Source of the DNA: Kineothrix alysoides
Lineage (GTDB): Bacteria > Bacillota > Clostridia > Lachnospirales > Lachnospiraceae
Direction of reading: 5' to 3'
Assembly: GCF_000732725.1 (NCBI RefSeq)
Contig: NZ_JPNB01000002.1
Span: 248,001-312,000 of the forward strand
DNA: 64,000 nucleotides
The stretch's first letter is position 1; each line of letters starts with the position of its first letter. A program made the position numbers and the translations under genes. Shown here one piece after another: positions 1 through 7,845 of the stretch. The notes below the pieces were generated by a model, which did no database searches, was not told the DNA's origin, and saw only the letters and a list, made by a program, of their open reading frames with translations.

Positions 1-78
1 ATATTCATCATATACATTGTATTGTTCCAATAGATCTTCTGCTATTTTTCCTGTTCCCCATATAAAAATTCTTAACAT
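1..78 (-). CDS. Rossmann-fold nucleotide-binding protein, partial (N-terminus only)
   Basis: The reading frame starts at an ATG at 78 on the minus strand and runs off the window edge, giving 26 residues that begin MLRIFIWGTGKIAEDLLEQY. An AGGAG ribosome binding site lies about 10-15 bases upstream. The beta strand followed by WGTGKIAEDL is a glycine-rich dinucleotide-binding turn. The same kind of turn (LYGAGIVG, LYGYGVLG) occurs in the C-terminal domains of two other proteins of this island. The gene is the last visible one of the minus-strand glycan island. Its function beyond nucleotide binding cannot be told from this fragment. Confidence 0.6.
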   Translation of the reverse strand, partial: MLRIFIWGTGKIAEDLLEQYNVYDEY

Positions 79-118
79 ATCTTTTTGTACTTCTCCTCTT
101 AATTATTTATAAAATCTA

Positions 119-1287
119 TTATCCAATGTATTCCGGAGTTGTCCAGACTATTTTCTTTTTAGGGATTTTTTGTTCCAATAAATGCTCTTCTATCTCTTCT
201 GCAAGCTTCTGATCGAAAACAGCAATCACGACAAAATCAAACTCAACCTCTGCAAGGATTGTCGGACTTTCAATGCGTACTCCCCCATAATATTCTATTT
301 TATTATGTTTTCCATCTACCCAAGCTGCCACTTCCGCATATTTCTGAGTCCTTAAACAGTCCCAATATGACTTTCCGACAATACCAGCACCATATAAAAT
401 CACCTTACATTTTGCAGGAATCAACTCGAAAGGAAATAAATAGGGTGTATTCGTTAATTCTATGCCATAAACACCTCTTACTACAATGGACATTACACCC
501 CTGATATATCGTTCAAGCTGTAGCTGCATCGTATCCCAGACATTATATTCTTTAAATCTTCGTTCAAATTCTGCCTTTAGCAAAGAAACTTCTGCAAACT
601 CTTCAAAAGTGCAGCTATGGCACATAGAATCTTCATTTTGAATATAATGATACCAAGATCTACGTATAATATACATACTATTTGCTTGTATCACAGCAGG
701 ATAAACCACACTCGCATCATCACCTAATGAAATTTCATTGTCTACCTCTTCAATTATTCTTTTCAATAATTCTTTTTTAAAAATCTTATTCCAAAGAGCC
801 GCCGTAATTCCCATGTATTAGCATACCCATTAAACATCATTTTAGGAATAATTATTTCTTTAATCTGATTGGTACAATAAAAGCCTTCTTCAAAATTGTC
901 TTCTATTGATTTATCCTTCATCTCTCCAGTATAAAATCCAGAAGATACAATGTCTGGTTTATATTGGATATATACCGTCATCAGACTTTCATACATATCA
1001 GGTTCAATCCAGTCATCGCTGTCCACAAAAGTCACGACCTCTCCCCCTGCTGATTCAACTCCTTTTTTTCTCGCGGTAATTGCTCCGGAATTTTCAATAT
1101 GTATAACTTTTATTCTTGAATCGACTTTTAAAAATTCATCACAAATTTCTCCCGAAGCATCCGTTGACCCGTCATCTACAAGAATAATTTCCATATCGGA
1201 ATATGTCTGACAAGTGATACTGTTGATACATTTTTTCAAATGCCTTTCAGCATTATAAACGGGAACAATTACACTTAACATTTGCAT
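119..1287 (-). pseudogene. GT2 glycosyltransferase fused to a Rossmann domain, broken by one frameshift
   Basis: Two overlapping minus-strand frames form one protein. The 5' part (1287 to about 790) is a family 2 glycosyltransferase N-terminus with SVIVPVYNAE, VDDGSTDASG and the DSDDW metal/nucleotide motif. The 3' part (to 119) carries the GT2 tail and a C-terminal Rossmann domain with VILYGAGIVGKSYW. The frames join at about 790-795. The first ends ...NGYANTWELRR, while the other frame offers GITAALWNK. Adding one G to the GGG run there restores NTWGITAALWNKIFKKE, a normal GT2 sequence. The lesion is therefore a one-base loss in a short G run. It could be a true pseudogene, a phase switch or a sequencing error. 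The start overlaps the upstream gene by 13 bp. Confidence 0.8.
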
Positions 1288-1784
1288 TCTCCTCCCCCAT
1301 TAAATATTGCGGTGCTCACAGTAATCATATCTTCCAGTTTGATTTTTCGTTCCATTAAGTCGTAGAATATCTCATTTGCATGAAAAATGCTACAAATTAA
1401 TATTTTATCAATTTTCTTTGATTCATATTCCTCCACCAGCTTATCAATACCAATTACCTCATTCTGATGAAATCCATTCCGATGATTCTGATTATTCTTA
1501 TCACAGATAGCCACTATCTTTATCGATTTGTCACACTTTTCCAAATCTTCAGCAACAAGTTCCGTGAACTCTGTGATGGCATACAATGCTATTTTCTGCG
1601 CTCCCTGTTCATATAAAAAGTCTCCAATATTCCATCCATCGATTTTATTTTTTAAATATTTCATGATAATTGGATATTGGTATTGATATCTTTCAGCAAT
1701 ATCTATATAATTATTGTCCTTAAATATAGGTTCCTGTATCTTTGGAAACATATTTGTTTTTTCTCTTTCACAGTCGTTATTCAT
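1275..1784 (-). CDS. small Rossmann-like glycan-locus protein, function unknown
   Basis: A 169-residue protein with no catalytic domain that I recognise. The N-terminal 45 residues form a helical cap (IAERYQYQYPIIMKYLKNKI). The rest looks like a Rossmann half: beta strand KIALYAITEFTELVAEDL, then VAICDKN, then KILICSIFHANEIFYDLM. The layout matches the C-terminal domains of the neighbouring GT2 and FrhB-fusion proteins, but the glycine-rich turn is degenerate (ALYAITEFT rather than LYGxGxxG). A truncated paralogue lies at 3493-3609, directly after the pyruvyltransferase gene, which points to a duplicated pyruvyltransferase/Rossmann-protein pair. It overlaps the following GT2 gene by 13 bp, so the two are probably translationally coupled. 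Confidence 0.6.
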   Translation of the reverse strand: MNNDCEREKTNMFPKIQEPIFKDNNYIDIAERYQYQYPIIMKYLKNKIDGWNIGDFLYEQGAQKIALYAITEFTELVAEDLEKCDKSIKIVAICDKNNQNHRNGFHQNEVIGIDKLVEEYESKKIDKILICSIFHANEIFYDLMERKIKLEDMITVSTAIFNGGGECKC

Positions 1785-1800
1785 TTATGTTCTCCACTTT

Positions 1801-1984
1801 GTTCTTTAATACTTAATGCTGATTTTAAAAAATAGCTGACTTGTCTTTCTCTACTCCTAATTTACCTTCAATACATTCAAAATCCATATTATCATCTAGC
1901 TTTCCAGAATGGATATAGCAATCTGCCATGCGACTACAAATTCCAAACTTTTCATTCAATTCATTTTCGTCAAACTGCTTTTTT
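1801..1984 (-). pseudogene. 3' relic of a polysaccharide pyruvyl transferase gene
   Basis: Reading the minus strand gives EKFGICSRMADCYIHSGKLDD followed by MDFECIEGKLGVEKDKSA. This aligns with the C-terminus of the intact pyruvyltransferase at 3623-4684 (KKFGICDRMVNSYINPGKLDD, then IDFGYIEERLIVERDKS). A run of six T then shifts the frame; in the next frame LKSALSIK matches LKAALDVK of the intact gene. Only about the last 60 codons remain. The relic sits immediately upstream of the intact small Rossmann gene, mirroring the arrangement at 3493-4684. Confidence 0.75.
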
Positions 1985-2112
1985 TATCTCATTATCGTAA
2001 TTTGTTCAGATAATTTATTTTATATTATTTTAATCTCTTTGTTGAAATATTATCCAAATATGCATTTCTCTAAATATTGTCATCTTATTTGAATCATTCT
2101 CTAAAAATGGAA

Positions 2113-3207
2113 TTATATTTTTCCTGCTTCGCACCAATCTGAAATTTTAAAATTCGTAACTCCATTTTGCGAAATCCATTTCTTTTTGTTTAACGATAAA
2201 TTAATTCCAACATTATGCTCATTGCAGTAATTACAAAATGCAAAAGGAGTATTTAGCTTTTCCATTAATTCTTTTCCACTTTTTATCTTAAACAAATCAA
2301 TCTGTCCTGATTCAAATGGAATATTTGTATGAAAATATTCATTAAAGTATTTTCCATAAAAAGCCATAGGACAAGAAGCAATATGTCCATCATGTATATT
2401 ATTACAAATACAGTTACTCGTATTATCAAACGGGAGTTCTCTTTTTTCATGCATTATTTGATTAAAATAAGAGACGTTACGTATTAGGCCTACCTTAACT
2501 CCATGTTTTAATATTTCATCAACAATGTAATCTATTCTTTTAATTAATGCAGGATATGCGGAAATATCAATTTTAACATTATTTTCTTTTATAATCTCCC
2601 ATAGTTCATCGGAAAGATTCTCAACCAAAATTCCATTTGTAACAATTCTTATATCTGATTCCTTATATTTATTTCTTGTGATGCTTACAAACTTTCCCAA
2701 TTGAGGATTAAGAAATGGTTCTCCTCCCATTATTCTTATTTGTTTAATATATGGAATTAATTCTTTAAGCCTATATATATCCCTTTCGAATAATTCATAA
2801 TCTGTAAATATTTCTTCTTTTACTAATGGACAGAAATGAGAACATCCTCTACAATTTAAATTACAGTGATCATTTGTATGATATTCTAAATATTCTAAAT
2901 AATAAAATTTTTCTAACGAAATGATATTTTCCCCATCACAAACTAATAATAAGTTTCCACTTATTTTTCCTATTTGCAATTCATCTAAAATTTCTCTTCC
3001 CAAATATCGAGCCGGAATAACCACTTTATCTCCATCTTCAAATTTCCTTAGCATTTCATAAAACGAGATAACTCTGACTCCAAAAACATAAGTTCCCCAT
3101 TTATTCATATCCATGTCGACAAACTCAAATTCAGCATCTGTAAACTTTGCTTTAGCAACCTCTAATACCCTTACTCCATCTATTCCACATGTTCTTATAA
3201 AATACAT
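2113..3207 (-). CDS. radical SAM protein of the glycan island
   Basis: A 364-residue protein. Around residue 115 it carries HCNLNCRGCSHFCPL, whose CxxxCxxC cysteines (CNLNCRGC) ligate the SAM-cleaving 4Fe-4S cluster. IRIMGGEPFLNP follows, the GGEP SAM-binding motif. Later cysteines (CICN, ASCP, CNYC) suggest an auxiliary cluster of SPASM type. The first 100 residues (including VIPARYLGREILDEL) resemble the Rossmann-like partner domains of this island. An AAAGGA site lies about 9 bases before the ATG. The family commonly modifies peptides or sugars; the substrate here is unknown. It lies between the two halves of a duplicated gene pair, so it may have arrived with the rearrangement. Confidence 0.8.
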   Translation of the reverse strand: MYFIRTCGIDGVRVLEVAKAKFTDAEFEFVDMDMNKWGTYVFGVRVISFYEMLRKFEDGDKVVIPARYLGREILDELQIGKISGNLLLVCDGENIISLEKFYYLEYLEYHTNDHCNLNCRGCSHFCPLVKEEIFTDYELFERDIYRLKELIPYIKQIRIMGGEPFLNPQLGKFVSITRNKYKESDIRIVTNGILVENLSDELWEIIKENNVKIDISAYPALIKRIDYIVDEILKHGVKVGLIRNVSYFNQIMHEKRELPFDNTSNCICNNIHDGHIASCPMAFYGKYFNEYFHTNIPFESGQIDLFKIKSGKELMEKLNTPFAFCNYCNEHNVGINLSLNKKKWISQNGVTNFKISDWCEAGKI

Positions 3208-3492
3208 CTTATTTTTCCTTTCATAGAAGATTAAATCAGGTGTTTAGAAAACGCTGTAACTCGTATAAATACAGGCACTTTTGATAAAAAATTTAATTCC
3301 TTACTGATTTGTTACAGGATTAAATTGTCAAAAAACTAATCTACTCAAATCCGAAAAAAATATAGAGTTATAATATCATATAAACAACTTTCTTGGGCGA
3401 AAATTTCCCTGATTCATTCTAAAATTAATTTCCTTGTGCTCTTTTCAAACTCCTCCGGCTTTTTTCCGTTCCTGATAAGCGGTTGGAGAATC

Positions 3493-3609
3493 TCATTTTA
3501 TTTTTAAGTATTTCATGATAATCAAATCTTCGTATTGATATCTTTTCGTAATATCTATATAATCATCATCTCTGAATATAAGACCCTGAACTTTGAAAAA
3601 TATATTCAT
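3493..3609 (-). pseudogene. 5' relic of a paralogue of the small Rossmann-like gene
   Basis: A 38-codon frame begins MNIFFKVQGLIFRDDDYIDI and continues TKRYQYEDLIIMKYLKIK before TGA. It aligns with the first 45 residues of the protein at 1275-1784 (IFKDNNYIDIAERYQYQYPIIMKYLK). The remainder is missing. It lies 14 bp downstream of the pyruvyltransferase stop, the position a co-transcribed partner gene would occupy. Between 3208 and 3480 I see no gene, only short unrecognised coding-like scraps on the minus strand. Confidence 0.7.
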
Positions 3610-3622
3610 TCATAATCTCCAT

Positions 3623-4684
3623 TTATATTTTAACATCTAATGCAGCTTTTAAAAAATCAATTGACTTATCCCTCTCCACTATTAATCTTTCTTCGATATA
3701 TCCAAAATCTATGTTATCATCTAATTTACCCGGATTAATATAGCTATTTACCATTCGATCACAAATTCCAAATTTTTTGCTCAGTGTATTCATTCTGCTA
3801 CTCATCTTATCAACTAAAAAAGTATAAAATGGAGTTTTGAACTGCATAGAAAACAATGTAGCATGATAAGAGTTTGTCACAACAAAACTTGCATTTTTTA
3901 TATACCATAAAAAATAATCTACCCCTTCATAAAACACATTTCCATAATCCATATTAAACATATATGATTTAGCATCCGCAACCGTGTGTACAATAGGCAA
4001 ACCATACTTTCTTGACAAAGTGTTTACAAATTCAATTCCCTTCATCAAATTATCATCGTGAAATAACCAAAAAAATAAAATAAATGGTTTATTCTTTACA
4101 TGATCTTCCGTAATTATAGCAGAATAGTCTTCTGTCTTTAAAAGTAACGTTGGATCTAACACACATTGGCACTCCTTATGACAGACTGTCTGAATAAAAT
4201 CTACATGCGCTTGTTCTCTTAGTGAAATTTCTTTGAATTTAGATACATGCTTTTCAAATAAATCTTTATATTCATATACTTTTTCTGAGCTCATCCCAAT
4301 GCTTGCCGCATATGATATTCTTATTGCGTTCTCATCAAGGTGTGGCAAAAAGAACTCCACATCCCCAAGCATTATATTCCATACCTGATCACTTCCAACA
4401 CAATAATAATCATATTGATTTCCCTCAACTTTAGAAATCATCGGACTGCTGATCCCACATGTTTTTTGCAGAAAATCTTCAAATTTCTTCCTTTTTCCAC
4501 ATAATAATTGCCTTGATTTTATATCATTTTTGTATAATGAATATGTAAATTCCTTTGGAACAAAATTGATAATCTCAGCCACACAATCAGGCAATACATT
4601 TATAACTCGTCTTAATGCATATGCTTGTAAAACTGCTCCATAGTTGTCTGCATAATGAAAAGTTAAAATACCTATTTTTTTCAC
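3623..4684 (-). CDS. polysaccharide pyruvyl transferase family protein
   Basis: The protein opens with KKIGILTFHYADNYGAVLQA, the hallmark start of the PS_pyruv_trans family (CsaB/WcaK-like). It ends with the family's VVTNSYHATLFSMQF region followed by a conserved tail. Family members transfer pyruvate ketals from PEP to sugars of cell-surface polymers, although some in FrhB-linked loci have uncharacterised roles. I chose the GTG at 4684, because AAGGATGG lies 6-13 bases upstream. A longer frame would need a TTG at 4708 without a ribosome binding site. The intergenic gap to the FrhB-fusion gene upstream is short, and pairing of FrhB-like and pyruvyltransferase genes is a recurrent exopolysaccharide arrangement. 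A decayed copy of its 3' end lies at 1801-1984. Confidence 0.85.
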   Translation of the reverse strand: MKKIGILTFHYADNYGAVLQAYALRRVINVLPDCVAEIINFVPKEFTYSLYKNDIKSRQLLCGKRKKFEDFLQKTCGISSPMISKVEGNQYDYYCVGSDQVWNIMLGDVEFFLPHLDENAIRISYAASIGMSSEKVYEYKDLFEKHVSKFKEISLREQAHVDFIQTVCHKECQCVLDPTLLLKTEDYSAIITEDHVKNKPFILFFWLFHDDNLMKGIEFVNTLSRKYGLPIVHTVADAKSYMFNMDYGNVFYEGVDYFLWYIKNASFVVTNSYHATLFSMQFKTPFYTFLVDKMSSRMNTLSKKFGICDRMVNSYINPGKLDDNIDFGYIEERLIVERDKSIDFLKAALDVKI

Positions 4685-4711
4685 AATATTTCCATCCTTA
4701 TATTTCAAAAT

Positions 4712-6811
4712 TTATAATTCTGCTTCTATTATCATTATTTCTGAGTAAGACTTTCTTATTTGCCAATAGATTTCTGAAAAATAATTCGGAGCAGCAATAA
4801 CCCATATATAGTTTTCTCCCAACTCCGGATATTTTTTATAAAAATTTTCAAACGTATAAATTCCATCCTTTTCTGAAAAGTTATCAACAACATATTCTAT
4901 TTTTTCTTTATGCTTTTCCCAGAACTTTTTTCCCAGCACACCATATCCATATAACACAATCTTTGAATTGTCCAATAAATCTTTATATTTTGAACACCTT
5001 TCCCTGCTCCAATTTACAGAGTCTTTTACACACGTTCCATTCGCCTTTCCAGCTATAATCGAATGTGGCGGAACGCTTTTATTAACTACCGTTTGTGCAG
5101 AGATCAAGCTATCCTGACCAATAGTAACACCTTTCAGTATAGTAATGTTAGAAGTCAACCAGACGTGGTTTTCTATTACCACCTCACTTGCAAAATTAAT
5201 CTGTTCTCCATCGTCATTTCGTAACTGATGGAAGTCACTGTCATAAACCAATACATTTCTTCCTAACATTACATCTTCTCCAAATGTTATTTTTTTATCT
5301 GCAATAATGCTACTGCCCCCGTTTGCAGTAAAAAAACCCGAGTTAAACACTGCATTTTCCTTGATTTCTAATGTTGCATTGTAAAACAATGCTCCGCCAT
5401 GATAAGAATTCCAAACAGCATCCCTATTCATTCGAATATATGTCTCTGCTTTGGATCCTTTTAATTTATTAATACCAACTTCAAAATTCTTATCTCCATG
5501 TAAATAGATCCTGGCTGATGGATGTAAATCAATAATTGCATTTTTATAAGGGATTAATTTTGCCTCTCCCTTTCGAACAATATTTTTACATAAATAATTG
5601 TAATATAAATATTTTACTCTTGATACCTGACCTAAATCTTTTATTTCCTTTAATTCTTTAAGTATTCTTTTTCCTATTTTAAAATAATTTTTATGAGTAC
5701 TTCTTTTAGTAACGCCTATACATAAACTAACAGCCTTACTAAAGGGATATTCCTTTATCAATTCAAAAAATTCATCTCCTTTTGACGTTCTTCGCGGATT
5801 CTCAAATATTGCCACATTTCCTGGTAATACATCTTCAATTGTTTTCTTTTTCGCATACAAGTATTTCTTAGTATGCTCAAATAATTCAACTCCCTTCGCT
5901 GAGTTCAATAATACTGCAGAGATTCCCTGAAACATATCATAATCGCTCTCGCCTTCAATTCCCCAGAAATCCCCAATAGTAATATCTGCGGCTTTTCTGG
6001 GAAGTGTTCTATACAGACATTCATAGCAAGATTCTCTTGTATATAAATCGTAATTAATAAAACCTCTCACCCACCAGTCATGATGCCTATCTTGAAGGGA
6101 TTCCATTCCATTTGCAAAGCATATCTGGGATGCCAAACTCTGCCATCCATTTTTCTTGTTTTTTAAATGTACTTTCACCGCTCTAGCGCCATAAAGTTCT
6201 TCTAACTCCGAAACATATTTTTCAAATGCCAGAGGGGAATTAATGCTGCGGCAAATAAAATCCATGTAATAAATATTAGGGAAATCTTCCCCTAAATATA
6301 ACGATAAAGCAGCATTTTGACATGGTGTACCGCAAAATAAAATTTCTTTACCTTTTTGTATTTCTTTTTTAATTGCTCGATATATGCCTTCTGTATCACT
6401 CTGAAAATATTTCGATCCTTGCAGCTGCTTTAACCCGTCTAAATCATATGCCAAAAAATGCTCTGCCGACTTCCATTTTTCCCCATATCGCGCGCCACAA
6501 ACAACGCCCCCCTTCTCAATAAAGATTTTAGCAATTTCATAAAAGATTCCACCCGATGTACTTTCATGACGCACCTCCCCCTCTCTGCTCCACGCAGAAT
6601 ATACTGAAGGCCGATTCATCATTCTCACATCATCCTGATTTAGAGATGGACATTTTTGAATACACAATTTACACTTTATACATTTTTCCATATCTACTTT
6701 AGGATACCAAAATCCCTTTTGATCCGTTTGAAAAGAAATCGCATTTTGGCTGCATATGTCTGCACACATTTTACAACCAGTACATTTAGATTTTTCTATT
6801 TTATCTATCAT
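4712..6811 (-). CDS. FrhB-like iron-sulfur oxidoreductase fused to hexapeptide acyltransferase and Rossmann domain
   Basis: A three-part 699-residue fusion. Residues 1-60 hold two ferredoxin-type clusters (C10-C13-C16-C20 and C44-C47-C50-C54). Residues 80-400 match the F420 hydrogenase/dehydrogenase beta-subunit family (GGIFYEIAKIF, LFCGTPCQNAAL, ITIGDFWGIE). From about 415 to 595 is a left-handed beta-helix acyltransferase (VWLTSNITILKGVTIG, then PPHSIIAGKANG). The last 100 residues form a Rossmann-like domain (IVLYGYGVLGKKFW, YVVDN). FrhB-like proteins are known next to pyruvyltransferases in polysaccharide loci, but the attached acyltransferase and Rossmann parts are unusual. It probably modifies a nucleotide sugar or surface glycan redox-dependently and by acylation; this is inferred. 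The ATG is 22 bp after the aldo/keto reductase stop. Confidence 0.8.
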   Translation of the reverse strand: MIDKIEKSKCTGCKMCADICSQNAISFQTDQKGFWYPKVDMEKCIKCKLCIQKCPSLNQDDVRMMNRPSVYSAWSREGEVRHESTSGGIFYEIAKIFIEKGGVVCGARYGEKWKSAEHFLAYDLDGLKQLQGSKYFQSDTEGIYRAIKKEIQKGKEILFCGTPCQNAALSLYLGEDFPNIYYMDFICRSINSPLAFEKYVSELEELYGARAVKVHLKNKKNGWQSLASQICFANGMESLQDRHHDWWVRGFINYDLYTRESCYECLYRTLPRKAADITIGDFWGIEGESDYDMFQGISAVLLNSAKGVELFEHTKKYLYAKKKTIEDVLPGNVAIFENPRRTSKGDEFFELIKEYPFSKAVSLCIGVTKRSTHKNYFKIGKRILKELKEIKDLGQVSRVKYLYYNYLCKNIVRKGEAKLIPYKNAIIDLHPSARIYLHGDKNFEVGINKLKGSKAETYIRMNRDAVWNSYHGGALFYNATLEIKENAVFNSGFFTANGGSSIIADKKITFGEDVMLGRNVLVYDSDFHQLRNDDGEQINFASEVVIENHVWLTSNITILKGVTIGQDSLISAQTVVNKSVPPHSIIAGKANGTCVKDSVNWSRERCSKYKDLLDNSKIVLYGYGVLGKKFWEKHKEKIEYVVDNFSEKDGIYTFENFYKKYPELGENYIWVIAAPNYFSEIYWQIRKSYSEIMIIEAEL

Positions 6812-6833
6812 ACTAATTATCTCCTAATTTGAA

Positions 6834-7715
6834 TTATAATCTTGAAAAATCACATGTGTCCGGGTTATAACGTAATCTAATATTTTCATTTATACTGCTA
6901 ATCCATGAAACCTCCCTCTCTTCCAGAAAAAATTCATCAACGCTAAATATATCATCAAAATGATTTTTATCTAAAGTTCGAGGAATAGCAACATGGTACA
7001 ATTGATAATGCCAGCGTAAAATTATCTGAACTGGTGTTTTCCCATATTTTCTCGATAACTCATATACTGGCTTTGCATTTATTAGCACGTCGTGCATTCT
7101 GCCTATAGGTGAATATGCAATAGGCAGAATATTATTTGCCTGACAATAATTAATCAAATTATCCTGTGTAAACAAGGGATGAATCTCAAATTGATTTACA
7201 GACGGAATAATTGATGCTTGTTGTCGTAATTCTTCTAAATGATGGATATTAAAATTGCAAACACCTATTGATTTGACTAAGCCTTCCTTATACATTTTTT
7301 CCATTTGAAGGTAAGTATTTATAAATGTTCCTGTTTGCGGCCAATGAATCAAGTATACGTCCAAATAATCTGTATTTAACTTTTTTAAAGTTTCTTCTAA
7401 TGCTTTTCGCACGTTTCCTTCTCTTTGCTGACTATTAGAGATTTTAGACATTAATATAACTTCATTTCTATTTATGCCTATATCATTTATCGCTTTACCT
7501 AATACTTCCTCATTCAAACCATACGCACTAGATGTATCAAACAATCTGCACTTTCTCGATTTTAAAGCATAGCAATATATCTCATATTGCCTTTGAATCA
7601 GTTTAACTGTTTGCGGCTCTTTTCCTTCCCCCCAGATGCCAGTTGCACCAATTCCCAATAGCGGTATACTCATTCCATTATTTAATTTTAATTCTTCCAT
7701 ACGCTTATACTCCAT
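6834..7715 (-). CDS. aldo/keto reductase
   Basis: A 293-residue (beta/alpha)8 NADPH-dependent reductase of usual family length. Catalytic Asp and Tyr lie in LFDTSSAYGLNEEVLG, Lys in VILMSKIS and His in VYLIHWPQ. The C-terminal cofactor region includes VAIPRTLDKNHFDDI. The N-terminal hairpin (LKLNNGMSIPLLGIG) is typical. An AGAGGA site precedes the ATG. Lying within the glycan operon, it may reduce a sugar or sugar-derived aldehyde intermediate, but nothing in the sequence fixes the substrate. Confidence 0.85.
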   Translation of the reverse strand: MEYKRMEELKLNNGMSIPLLGIGATGIWGEGKEPQTVKLIQRQYEIYCYALKSRKCRLFDTSSAYGLNEEVLGKAINDIGINRNEVILMSKISNSQQREGNVRKALEETLKKLNTDYLDVYLIHWPQTGTFINTYLQMEKMYKEGLVKSIGVCNFNIHHLEELRQQASIIPSVNQFEIHPLFTQDNLINYCQANNILPIAYSPIGRMHDVLINAKPVYELSRKYGKTPVQIILRWHYQLYHVAIPRTLDKNHFDDIFSVDEFFLEEREVSWISSINENIRLRYNPDTCDFSRL

Positions 7716-7845
7716 AGCTTAAATCCTCTGCATTCTTTTTCCACAATGCTGTCCTATGTTTTCTTGCCTGTTACACTTGTATTTTTATATTTTAAATATT
7801 AAATTTGGCTTTATCATAAAAAACTAAACTGAGATGCCTCTATAT

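Noticed and set aside
4685-4708. TTG start for the pyruvyltransferase
   Set aside because: No ribosome binding site; the GTG at 4684 has AAGGATGG and begins the family motif.
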